Shown: piece by piece, positions 24,916-32,677 of the stretch
How the letters are laid out: each line of letters begins with the position of its first letter
Position numbering within the stretch: the stretch's first letter is position 1
From: an uncultured Eubacteriales bacterium
GTDB taxonomy: Bacteria > Bacillota > Clostridia > Christensenellales > Borkfalkiaceae
Direction: 5' to 3'
Length of the DNA stretch: 64,000 bases
Assembly (NCBI GenBank): GCA_958421945.1
Contig: CATZMZ010000005.1
Span: 1-64,000, forward strand
Translations under genes and position numbers: made by a program
The notes under the pieces: model-generated
What the model saw: only the letters and a program-made list of their open reading frames with translations
What the model was told of the DNA's origin: nothing
Databases searched by the model: none

Positions 24916-25716
24916 TTATTTTACCGAAACGTAACCGGCTTTGGAGATAATGCTTTGCGCGCTTTCGCTCATAATATAATCGTAGAAGTCCTGCGCGGCG
25001 GCAGATAACGTTTTGCCTTCTTTCAGAACTATAACGAAAGGTCGTTGCAGCGCGTAGGAATTATTTATAATGTTTTCCGCCGTGCAATCCACGCCGTCGA
25101 GGCTGACCGCTTTAACCGAGGAGTTAAGGCTGCCGTAAGAAACGTAACCTATGCTTTTTGCGTTAGAGCTTATCGTTTCGATAACGTTGCCCGTTTCGGC
25201 AAGCGTAGCCACGTCTTTGTCATAACCGTTTTCGATTTTCAAAAGTTCGTCGAATGCGGAGCGAGTACCGCTTGAAGCGTCTCTGCCGATTGCCGCGGTA
25301 ATTTCAGAGCCGGGGATAGGCGTTCCGCTTTCAAACAAGGCTTTAACGTCCGCTTTCGTAACGTTTTTAATCTCGCAAGCGGGGTTTACGATAAGCGCGA
25401 TTCCGTCCATGCAAAGCGTCGCGCCGGTAACGCCCTTTTCGGTGGGTTTAAGCGCGCGTGAGGACATGCCGAAATCGTTAAGTCCGTTTTGCGCGTCGCT
25501 GATACCTGCGCCCGACGAGGACATGTTAATCGTAATTCTTACATCGTGAGTTTTTTCGTATTCCGCGGCGAGCTTTTCCATAATCGGCGTAACCGAAGAC
25601 GAGCCGGAAACGGTTATCGATTCGCTTTTTTTGCCGCAAGCGGCAAAGCTAATTGCTCCGAATACCGTAAGTGCCGCGCAAATCGCGCAAACTGCTTTTT
25701 TGAAGATGTTTTTCAT
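24916..25716 (-). CDS. pstS: Phosphate-binding lipoprotein PstS
   Basis: 266 residues from the ATG at 25716, which gives a clean lipoprotein signal peptide (lipobox ISFAAC) and has AGGAG upstream at long spacing. The mature start ESITVSGSSSVTPIMEKLAAEY is the phosphate-binding loop typical of PstS; later NMSSSGAGISD and GRDASSGTRSAFDELL complete the site. It captures phosphate outside the membrane for the Pst permease. First gene of the leftward pst operon. Confidence 0.95.
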   Translation of the reverse strand: MKNIFKKAVCAICAALTVFGAISFAACGKKSESITVSGSSSVTPIMEKLAAEYEKTHDVRITINMSSSGAGISDAQNGLNDFGMSSRALKPTEKGVTGATLCMDGIALIVNPACEIKNVTKADVKALFESGTPIPGSEITAAIGRDASSGTRSAFDELLKIENGYDKDVATLAETGNVIETISSNAKSIGYVSYGSLNSSVKAVSLDGVDCTAENIINNSYALQRPFVIVLKEGKTLSAAAQDFYDYIMSESAQSIISKAGYVSVK

Positions 25717-25797
25717 TGTGTTTCTGTCTCCTGAATTGTTTTTGTCTTTCGACGCCTTAATGATACAAAACGGAAGTAATAAATTCACATCATAAAT

Positions 25798-25814
25798 TGT
25801 AATAAAAACGTAAA
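25798..25814 (-). promoter_or_regulatory. Pho-box-like direct repeats upstream of pstS
   Basis: On the minus strand TTTACG and ATTACA are spaced by 5 nt (an 11-nt period), about 85-100 bases before pstS. This resembles PhoP binding repeats of Gram-positive bacteria (TTAACA-like hexamers at 11-nt spacing). Only two clear units are seen, so the call is tentative. Confidence 0.3.
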
Positions 25815-25825
25815 ATTTAAAAAAC

Positions 25826-25869
25826 TTACGCGAAAGCGGGCGGAGAATTCTCCGCCCGCTTTCGCGTAA
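25826..25869 (-). terminator. Perfect 44-nt palindrome; terminator of the AraC-family gene
   Basis: The sequence from 25826 to 25869 is a perfect inverted repeat of 22 + 22 bases with no spacer. Read on the minus strand it is followed by a run of six T. It ends the leftward araC transcript and insulates pstS. Confidence 0.8.
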
Positions 25870-26004
25870 AGCCTTTTTAAAACATTATATAAAGAGATAT
25901 AACGAGAATATAATAAGGGAAATTCAAAAACCAAAACAGGGCATAATAATAAAAGTGGCAATAAACAAGACGAAAAGGCATAAAGCCGAAAAAACGAAGC
26001 GTGT

Positions 26005-26751
26005 TTATCGCTTATTGAATTTTTGTCTGTACCGAACGGGCGAGCAGCCCGCGCGTTTTTTAAAAAGCCGCGAAAAATAATTGTAATCGTTAAAGCCCGT
26101 TCTTTCGGCTATTTCGCAAAGCGAAAGGCTGTTTTCAATCAGCAATTCTTTGGCTTTGGAAATTCGCGTTTCCAACAGAAAATCGATAATCGGTCTGCCC
26201 GCGTCCTTGCGGAAAATTCCGTCCGAATAGGTGGGGGAATAACCGATTTCGGCGCAAATGCTTTTAAGTGACAGCGGTTTGGCGTAGTTTTTTTGAATAA
26301 ACGCCATCACCGCGGCGGTAATCTCGCTGAATTTACCGTTTTCGGCGTTTAACGCGACTGCGTTCAGCGCGGCGACGCAAAGTCCGCTTATAATTTCGTT
26401 CGCGCGCGCCTCGAACGGGTCCTTATATGCGTTGCACGCGTAAACGATATGTTTAATCTCGTTTTTAACCGCATTCCGCGTAACGAGCGGAAGCTCGACG
26501 GCGTCTTTTGTTAAAAAGTTAAAGCTCACGTATTCGGTCAGTTTTTCACCGAACGCGCGTTTGCGCAAGCTTTGCGGGGGCATCAAAATGCAATCGCCCT
26601 CGCGTACGGTAACGCTTTCGCCGTTAATTTCGTAGTTCAGTTCCCCGCCGAAAACTATCGTAAAATCGTAAAAGGGTATTTTGGACGGGGCAATCGCCTT
26701 CGCCGTTTTGGCGTTGTAATATTTATAGTAAATCAAATTTACGTTTAACAT
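26005..26751 (-). CDS. AraC-family transcriptional regulator, probable hexuronate regulator
   Basis: 248 residues. The N-terminal ~130 form a small cupin-like sensing domain (YDFTIVFGGELNYEINGESVTVREGDCILMPP). The C-terminal ~100 have two helix-turn-helix motifs with the family signature (LSLCEIAERTGFNDYNYFSRLFKKRAGCSPVRYR). It is divergent from uxuA, so it is the likely sensor-regulator of hexuronate use; the ligand is inferred only from context. Confidence 0.88.
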   Translation of the reverse strand: MLNVNLIYYKYYNAKTAKAIAPSKIPFYDFTIVFGGELNYEINGESVTVREGDCILMPPQSLRKRAFGEKLTEYVSFNFLTKDAVELPLVTRNAVKNEIKHIVYACNAYKDPFEARANEIISGLCVAALNAVALNAENGKFSEITAAVMAFIQKNYAKPLSLKSICAEIGYSPTYSDGIFRKDAGRPIIDFLLETRISKAKELLIENSLSLCEIAERTGFNDYNYFSRLFKKRAGCSPVRYRQKFNKR

Positions 26752-26811
26752 AAGATTGTGCTAAAAATCGGCGTTTACAATAAAAAACGCTATTGCATTA
26801 TTTTTTATTAT

Positions 26812-26840
26812 ATTGTAATATAAAAATAGCTATTTGTCAA
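26812..26840 (-). promoter_or_regulatory. Promoter of the AraC-family gene
   Basis: On the minus strand TTGACA (26840-26835), 17 nt, TACAAT (26817-26812). A hairpin-like inverted repeat (GCGTTT/AAACGC, about 26771-26789) lies between this promoter and the gene and could be an operator. Confidence 0.7.
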
Positions 26841-26952
26841 CTTGTCGGCGAAAGTTGCTTCCGAAACTTGTCGGGGCGTTTGATTTTTCGTTAAAATTTC
26901 GGCGGATATTACAAGGCGAATAGTACTAAAAAGATAAAGGAAGAAATACGGA

Positions 26953-27990
26953 ATGAAGCTGACGTTCAGATGGTACGGGGAAAATGATTGTATCCCGCTT
27001 AACTATATTAAGCAGATACAGGGAATGACGGGCGTCGTAACCGCTGTATACGACACACCCGTCGGCGAGGTTTGGGAACTTTCCAAGCTGCTGCGCCTTA
27101 AAGAGCTTGCTAACGCCGCGGGGCTTGAGATGGAAGTGATAGAGTCCGTTCCCGTTCACGAGGATATTAAGCTCGGCAAGCCCACGCGCGATAAATACAT
27201 AGAGGCATACAAACAAAACATAATAAACTGCGGCAAGGCGGGTGTTAAGTGTATTTGTTATAACTTTATGCCCGTTTTCGACTGGTTCAGAACGAATTTG
27301 TATTTTAAGCACGAGGACGGGTCGACGTCTCTATCATACAGCGAGGCGGATTTTAAGAAACTCGATAAGCACAATTTAAGGCTTCCCGGGTGGGACGAAA
27401 GCTATACGCCAGAACAGCTTAACGGGTTGTTAAAGGAATACGAGGGGGTTACGCACGAAAAGCTTTTTGAAAACCTCGTTTATTTCCTTAACGCTATTAT
27501 GCCCGCTTGCGACGCGGCGGACGTGGATATGGCGATTCATCCGGACGACCCCCCGTGGGATATTTTCGGACTTCCGAGAATAGTCGGCAAGGAATCCGAT
27601 TACGACAAGCTTTTCGCCGCCGTGCCTAACAAGCATAACGGCATAACTTTCTGCACGGGTTCGCTTGGCGCGGGGCGGTTCAACGATCTGCCAAAAATGG
27701 CGGCAAAATACGCAAAACGCATATATTTCGCGCATTTAAGGCAGCTTAAATTCGTAAACGATACGGATTTTTACGAAAACGGACACCGTACCGCGGACGG
27801 AAACGTGGATATTTATTCAATCGTCAGGGCGTTGGTCGAAAACGGCTTCGACGGGTATTTGCGCCCCGACCACGGCAGAAACGTTTGGGGTGAGGACGCG
27901 AAACCCGGTTACGGACTTTTTGACAGAGCCATGGGCGGTTGTTATCTTTCGGGCGTGTTCGAGGCGGTCGAAAAGGACTTGAAAAGATAG
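26953..27990 (+). CDS. uxuA: Mannonate dehydratase
   Basis: 345 residues. The N-terminus MKLTFRWYGENDCIPLNYIKQIQGMTGVVTA and the blocks VKCICYNFMPVFDWFRTNL, MAIHPDDPPWDIFGLPRI and YLRPDHGRNVW are characteristic of UxuA. It converts D-mannonate to 2-keto-3-deoxygluconate in glucuronate breakdown, using a divalent metal. AAGGAAG precedes the ATG. The next gene supplies the likely preceding step, and an AraC-family regulator is divergent. kdgK and kdgA are not in the window. Confidence 0.95.
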   Translation: MKLTFRWYGENDCIPLNYIKQIQGMTGVVTAVYDTPVGEVWELSKLLRLKELANAAGLEMEVIESVPVHEDIKLGKPTRDKYIEAYKQNIINCGKAGVKCICYNFMPVFDWFRTNLYFKHEDGSTSLSYSEADFKKLDKHNLRLPGWDESYTPEQLNGLLKEYEGVTHEKLFENLVYFLNAIMPACDAADVDMAIHPDDPPWDIFGLPRIVGKESDYDKLFAAVPNKHNGITFCTGSLGAGRFNDLPKMAAKYAKRIYFAHLRQLKFVNDTDFYENGHRTADGNVDIYSIVRALVENGFDGYLRPDHGRNVWGEDAKPGYGLFDRAMGGCYLSGVFEAVEKDLKR

Positions 27991-28117
27991 CGTCCGCAAA
28001 AATCAACGCATAATTAACGCAAAAATCAACGAAAAACAAACGCGAAAACAATAAAAAACAACTAAGAACATTCGTTAATTAAAAAATAGAAATCAAAACA
28101 ATAAAAGGAGAAAAAGT

Positions 28118-28951
28118 ATGTATAAAACACCGTTTAACGTTAAGCTTGACGATAAAATAATCGCAATCACGGGCGCGGGCGGAATAATATGTTCGGAATT
28201 TGCGAAAGCACTCGCGGCGAACGGCGCAAAGGTTGCGTTGCTCGACATAAATTACGACGCCGCAAAAAAATACGCGGACGAAATAGGCGAAAACGCGCTT
28301 GCGGTTAAATGCAACTGCCTCGATAAAAACAGCATAATCGCCGCGAAGGAGGAGATAAACGCCAAGCTTGGCAAAGTCAATTTCCTTATCAACGGCGCGG
28401 GCGGCAACAATCCCAAAGCCACCACCGATAACGAGTATATGACGCCGGAGCTTTCGGGCGTCAAGGATTTTTTCGCGCTTGACGAAAGCGGGCTAAAATT
28501 CGTATTCGACCTTAACATAACGTCCGCGTTTTTGGTAACGCAGGTGTTTGCCGAGGATATGGTAAAGACGGGCGGAAACATAATAAACATATCGTCGATG
28601 AACGCGTACAGACCGCTTACTAAAATTCCGGCGTATTCGGCGGCGAAAGCGGGAATATCCAACTTTACGCAATGGCTTGCGGTGCATTTCGCGCCGTGCA
28701 ATATAAGATGCAACGCAATAGCTCCGGGGTTCTTCGTTACTAACCAGAACAGGGGTTTGTTGTTTAACGCGGACGGCACGCCCACACCGAGAACGGATAA
28801 AATTCTCGGTGCAACGCCTATGAGAAAATTCGGGGAAATAAGCGACTTAATCGGCGCGTTGTTATGGCTTTCAAGCGACGAGGCGAGCGGCTTCGTTACG
28901 GGTACGGTTATCCCCGTCGACGGCGGTTTTTCCGCTTATTCGGGCGTGTAA
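28118..28951 (+). CDS. SDR-family oxidoreductase, probable D-mannonate (fructuronate) oxidoreductase
   Basis: 277 residues. Rossmann motif TGAGGIICSEFAKALA at the N-terminus, NGAGGNNPKAT, active-site SSMNAYRPLTKIPAYSAAKAG (Ser/Tyr/Lys) and the C-terminal VTGTVIPVDGGFSAYSGV typical of classical SDRs. Members with this insertion are commonly encoded beside uxuA and reduce fructuronate to mannonate; this role is inferred from context. AAAGGAG precedes the ATG, 127 bases after uxuA. Confidence 0.85.
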   Translation: MYKTPFNVKLDDKIIAITGAGGIICSEFAKALAANGAKVALLDINYDAAKKYADEIGENALAVKCNCLDKNSIIAAKEEINAKLGKVNFLINGAGGNNPKATTDNEYMTPELSGVKDFFALDESGLKFVFDLNITSAFLVTQVFAEDMVKTGGNIINISSMNAYRPLTKIPAYSAAKAGISNFTQWLAVHFAPCNIRCNAIAPGFFVTNQNRGLLFNADGTPTPRTDKILGATPMRKFGEISDLIGALLWLSSDEASGFVTGTVIPVDGGFSAYSGV

Positions 28952-28998
28952 TTTTATCGTTGACGATAATAATTTCTTTGTTACTTTTAATTTAAAAG

Positions 28999-29033
28999 CG
29001 CGGCGGCTGTCGGTGTTTCCGACAGCCGCCGCG
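28999..29033 (+). terminator. GC-rich hairpin after the hexuronate genes
   Basis: A perfect 15-bp stem (28999-29013 with 29019-29033) with a 5-nt loop. There is no T-run, but the stem is very stable and lies between operons. The rest of 28952-29326 holds the ispG promoter and no gene I can see. Confidence 0.5.
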
Positions 29034-29182
29034 TGTCTTAAACGGGATAAAGACCGCGTAACCGTATAAACGCGAAAGAATAAATTATTCGCGCAACCGC
29101 AATAAATCGCATAGTTGAAAATTATTCGCACAAACGAAAAAACGTTTAATTACAAAAAAATCACACAAACGAAACAAAAAAA

Positions 29183-29211
29183 TTGATTTATTTTAAGTTT
29201 AGTGTTAAAAT
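29183..29211 (+). promoter_or_regulatory. Promoter of the ispG-translation operon
   Basis: TTGATT (29183-29188), 17 nt, TAAAAT (29206-29211). The ~110-nt leader contains a hairpin CCGTTTTTT/AAAAAACGG (29244, 29283) and the palindrome CGCTTATATAAGCG (29296). Confidence 0.75.
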
Positions 29212-29326
29212 ATAGAAAAGGCGGAAACAACGCGCGGAGCAGACCGTTTTTTTTGATAAGCCCCAAAAAGGCTAAGCTTTACAAAAAACGGATAACGCTT
29301 ATATAAGCGGATAAAAGATTAAAAAT

Positions 29327-30367
29327 ATGAGTAAAAAAGTAACTATCGGTAACGTGAATATAGGCGGCGGCGAACGTGTGGCGGTTCAGTCTATGTCTAC
29401 GCTGAAAATTTCCGACGTCGGCGCGGCGGCGGAACAGGCGGCGCGGCTTGAAAAAGCGGGCTGTGAAATTTTAAGGTTTTCCGTCCTCGACGAGGCGGAC
29501 GCCAAGGCTTTTCGCGAGTTAAAAAAAAGAACGGATATGCCGCTTGTTGCGGATATCCATTTCGATTATAAGCTTGCCGTTGCCGCAATAGATGGCGGCG
29601 CGGACAAAATACGCATTAACCCCGGAAATATCGGCGGCGAAGCGAAGCTGAAAATAGTTGCAGACGCGCTTAAAGCCGCAAAAATCCCCGTCAGGGTCGG
29701 CTCAAACACGGGCAGCATAAACAAAGAATTTCTGAGAAAATACGGCAAAAATGAAATTTCGCTCGGCGAAAGCGCGCTTGAAAACGCCGCACAGTTAGAA
29801 AAATACGGCGTCGAAGATATAGTGCTTTCCGTTAAAGCGTCGTCCGTTCCGCTCACGATAAAAGCTTACGAATACGTTGCGGAAAAGTGCGATTATCCGC
29901 TTCACGTCGGCGTTACGGAAGCGGGGACGGAATACGCGGGGGTTATAAAAAACGCCGCCGCGCTCGGCGCGCTTTTAACGAAAGGAATCGGCGACACGAT
30001 AAGGGTAAGCCTTTCCGCCGACCCCGAACGCGAAATCGTCGCGGCGAGAGCGATACTTTCCGCGTTGGAAATAAGAACCGACCGTGCGGAGGTGATAGCG
30101 TGCCCCACGTGCGGCAGGTGCGCCTGGAATTGTATCGAATTCGCAAAAAAGACGGAAGAATACGTTAAAAACGTTAATAAGCGCATAAAAATCGCGGTTA
30201 TGGGCTGCGTTGTGAACGGTCCGGGCGAGGCGTCGGACGCGGACGTCGGCGTGGCGGGCGGCAAGGACGGCTGCGTGATTTTTTCGGGCGGGAAAATAAT
30301 AAAAAAAGTCGGGGAGAACGAGCTTGAAAAGGCGTTCTTCGAGGAGATAGATAAATGGCTCTCGTAA
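29327..30367 (+). CDS. ispG: 4-hydroxy-3-methylbut-2-en-1-yl diphosphate synthase IspG
   Basis: 346 residues. It has the N-terminal TIM-barrel blocks (VAVQSMSTLKISDV, PLVADIHFDYKLA, KIRINPGNIGG) and the C-terminal [4Fe-4S] domain with CPTCGRCAWNC and MGCVVNGPGEASDADVGVAGGKDG. It carries out the penultimate step of the MEP isoprenoid pathway. The ATG at 29327 has only a weak ribosome site. Its end overlaps the next gene by 13 bases, so both are on one transcript. Upstream partners dxr and rseP, often adjacent in Firmicutes, are absent. Confidence 0.96.
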   Translation: MSKKVTIGNVNIGGGERVAVQSMSTLKISDVGAAAEQAARLEKAGCEILRFSVLDEADAKAFRELKKRTDMPLVADIHFDYKLAVAAIDGGADKIRINPGNIGGEAKLKIVADALKAAKIPVRVGSNTGSINKEFLRKYGKNEISLGESALENAAQLEKYGVEDIVLSVKASSVPLTIKAYEYVAEKCDYPLHVGVTEAGTEYAGVIKNAAALGALLTKGIGDTIRVSLSADPEREIVAARAILSALEIRTDRAEVIACPTCGRCAWNCIEFAKKTEEYVKNVNKRIKIAVMGCVVNGPGEASDADVGVAGGKDGCVIFSGGKIIKKVGENELEKAFFEEIDKWLS

Positions 30368-31890
30368 GAAGCAGCGAAGAATTCATAAACGAAATCCGTG
30401 CGCTTGACGAAAGGCTTAAAAACGTAAAAGTCAAGGCGGTGGAGATAGACAAGGGGGCGAGAACGGTTACCTATCTTTTCATCTGCGACAAACCCGTGGA
30501 CGAGGAGCTTAAACGGCGCATAGCGGAAAAAGCGGTAAAGCTTACGCCGGACACGTTCGACGAGGTATTCGTGAACGTTGAAAAAATCGCGAGCGACGAC
30601 CAGCTTATAAATCTTGCCGCATACGAGTTTTTAAAGCAAAATTACCCGTCCGTATCGATATTTATGGACGAATCGGACGTTACGTCTTCGCTCGTCGGGA
30701 ACGTAGTTAAATACACGTTGAAACTACCTGCGGACGGCGCGGATTACGTGATAAAAAACGGCGCGCTGAAAAAGTTGGACGATTTTTTATCCAAGCGATT
30801 TTGTTCTGATTTCGTGGGGACGACGGAGATTAAAACGGACGTGGAAAGGGTTAATCTTTTATCCGAGGAGGTGTACGAAAGCGAGCTGCAAAAACTTATG
30901 CAGCGCACCATAAAGGTGAAAAACGTCATACCCATAGACGACCTTTCCGCAACGGATACGGCGCAGTACATAGCGGATTTGGGAAGCGGCACGGTTACCG
31001 TTTGCGGAAACGTTACGTCCATCGAAGAGCGAATGACCAAAAAGGACAAGCCGTTTTTTATTATCCACATAACCGACACCACGGGCGAAACGGGCGGCGT
31101 ATATTTTACGCGGAAAAACACCTATCAGCAGATTAAGCAGATAAAAACGGGTGACGGCATAATCGCGCGCGCCACAATCGGCGATTACAACGGCAGACAG
31201 TCGCTCACGTTTGAAAAAATCAACAGATGCACCTTCCCGGAGGATTTTCAGCCCGAAAGCAAGGCGAAAAAGAACCCGCCGAGAAATTATAAAAAAATAT
31301 TTCCGGAGCAGGCAAGCACGGTTAAAATCAAAAGCGTGTTCGACGTGGAAGAAAAGCTTCCGAAAGAGCTTACCGATAGGGAATACGTTTTGTTCGATTT
31401 GGAAACGACGGGCTTGGAGAGTACCGACGTTATAACCGAATTCGGCGCGGTTAAAATCCGCGGCGGCAAAATAACCGAGCAGTGGACGACCCTCGTCAAT
31501 CCCGAAAGAAAGCTTACGGAAAAGAATATCGCGCTTACGGGCATAACCGACGAAATGCTTGCGGACGCGCCCAAAGTCAGCGAAATTTTCCCCGATTTTA
31601 TGAAGTTCATCGACGGAACGGTGCTTGTCGGTCATAACGTGGAATTCGACCTGTCTTTCGTCCGTCGCGAGGCGGAGGCAGAGGATTACGAAATTCGCAA
31701 CAGATTTATGGATACTTGCGGAATGGCAAGGATCTACGTTCTCGGATTGTCTAACTATAAGTTAAACACCGTTGCCGAGCATTTCGAAGTGGTTTTCCGT
31801 CATCACAGGGCGTTGAGCGACGCTTACGCCACGGCGGAAATATTTATCGAGCTTATGAAAATCAAAGCCGCACGCGAGGGAGAGGCGTAA
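30355..31890 (+). CDS. Stand-alone PolC-type N-terminal/OB/exonuclease protein without PHP and polymerase domains
   Basis: 511 residues. Residues ~1-205 resemble the PolC N-terminal region (DQLINLAAYEFLKQNYPSVSIFMDESDV). Residues ~210-310 are the PolC OB fold (GTVTVCGNVTSIEERMTKKDKPFFIIHITD; GDGIIARATIGDY). After a short linker, residues ~343-505 form a DEDDh 3'-5' exonuclease with all catalytic residues: FDLETTG (D348, E350), GHNVEFD (D432), and HRALSD (H484, D489). True PolC is about 1,440 residues, with a PHP domain split around the exonuclease and a C-terminal polymerase. Here the PHP half before the exonuclease is gone and the protein stops right after it, followed by only 240 bases before rimP. 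It occupies the normal polC position. It may serve as a separate proofreading subunit. Confidence 0.85.
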   Translation: MALVRSSEEFINEIRALDERLKNVKVKAVEIDKGARTVTYLFICDKPVDEELKRRIAEKAVKLTPDTFDEVFVNVEKIASDDQLINLAAYEFLKQNYPSVSIFMDESDVTSSLVGNVVKYTLKLPADGADYVIKNGALKKLDDFLSKRFCSDFVGTTEIKTDVERVNLLSEEVYESELQKLMQRTIKVKNVIPIDDLSATDTAQYIADLGSGTVTVCGNVTSIEERMTKKDKPFFIIHITDTTGETGGVYFTRKNTYQQIKQIKTGDGIIARATIGDYNGRQSLTFEKINRCTFPEDFQPESKAKKNPPRNYKKIFPEQASTVKIKSVFDVEEKLPKELTDREYVLFDLETTGLESTDVITEFGAVKIRGGKITEQWTTLVNPERKLTEKNIALTGITDEMLADAPKVSEIFPDFMKFIDGTVLVGHNVEFDLSFVRREAEAEDYEIRNRFMDTCGMARIYVLGLSNYKLNTVAEHFEVVFRHHRALSDAYATAEIFIELMKIKAAREGEA

Positions 31891-31975
31891 CCGCTTGTTG
31901 TAAACGTGAAACGAGGTAAAAACGATAAAACGGCGCGAATTTTACCCTTATTTTTTCAAAAATGCCGAAAAACGC

Positions 31976-32004
31976 TTGCGAAATCGCAAGAAAAGTGTTA
32001 TTAT
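31976..32004 (+). promoter_or_regulatory. Internal promoter upstream of rimP-nusA
   Basis: TTGCGA (31976-31981), 17 nt, TATTAT (31999-32004). It would start transcripts just before the attenuator hairpin at 32032. Confidence 0.55.
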
Positions 32005-32031
32005 ATATAAGCTTATATGATATTTACTTGA

Positions 32032-32066
32032 TTATGAGAACGGAGTCCCGTTCTCATAACTTTTTA
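32032..32066 (+). terminator. Attenuator-like terminator in the rimP-nusA leader
   Basis: A perfect 12-bp stem TTATGAGAACGG/CCGTTCTCATAA (32032-32043 with 32048-32059) with a 4-nt loop, followed by CTTTTT. It lies between the promoter at 31976 and rimP, so only read-through transcripts reach rimP-nusA. NusA-stimulated termination would give autoregulation; this is inference from position. Confidence 0.7.
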
Positions 32067-32131
32067 TGAGTAAGTTTTTTTGCGCGTGTGCGGCGCGGGT
32101 TACGATACGGCGCGGTATTCGGGAGACGGTT

Positions 32132-32599
32132 ATGAAATTTAAAACGGAAGAAGTAAAAGAGCTTTGCAAAAACGCTGCGGAAAACGCGGGGCTTATTCTT
32201 TACGACGTGGAATTCAAGCAAGGGAAAAATCCCGCGCTGACCGTATTTATCGATAAAGACGGCGGCGTTACGCTTGACGATTGCGAAAGAATGAGCAACG
32301 CCATAAGCGACCCGCTTGACGTGCTGGACCCGACGTTCGGCGCGCCTTACACGCTTAACGTTTCGTCCCCCGGCGCAGACAGGGCGTTCCGCACGGACGA
32401 GGATTTTTTGTCGCATATAGATAAGCGGGTAGAGGTTAAGCTTTATTCGTCCGTTCAGGGCAAGAAGGCGCTTGACGGCGTGCTGAAAAAGTACGACGGA
32501 AAGTGCGTCGTTATCGAAACGCAAATCAAAAACGTCAAAACCACGCTTTCGCTCGAACTTAAAAACGTAGTTAAGGTCAGCGAATATATAGAGTTTTAA
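32132..32599 (+). CDS. rimP: Ribosome maturation factor RimP
   Basis: 155 residues from the ATG at 32132, behind GGGAGA; a longer frame to 32066 begins with non-family residues. It has the family core LILYDVEFKQGKNPALTVFIDKDGGVTLDDCERMSNAISDPLDVLDP and SSPGADRAFRTDEDF. RimP assists 30S subunit assembly. It precedes nusA as in most bacteria, and lies behind the attenuator at 32032. Confidence 0.95.
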   Translation: MKFKTEEVKELCKNAAENAGLILYDVEFKQGKNPALTVFIDKDGGVTLDDCERMSNAISDPLDVLDPTFGAPYTLNVSSPGADRAFRTDEDFLSHIDKRVEVKLYSSVQGKKALDGVLKKYDGKCVVIETQIKNVKTTLSLELKNVVKVSEYIEF

Positions 32600-32677
32600 C
32601 CGCAACGGGTAAAGACCGCAATCGAGGCGGCTTTGATTATCCGATTAAATATTTTAGATTTTATTAAGGAGAAAATT

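Noticed and set aside
31891..32131. Frameshifted remainder of PolC after the exonuclease domain
   Set aside because: Only about 240 bases separate the gene from rimP, holding a promoter and a terminator and no polymerase-like codons in any frame.
32066..32131. Longer start for RimP
   Set aside because: The extra residues are unlike the family, the upstream ATG lies on the terminator T-run, and GGGAGA supports the ATG at 32132.
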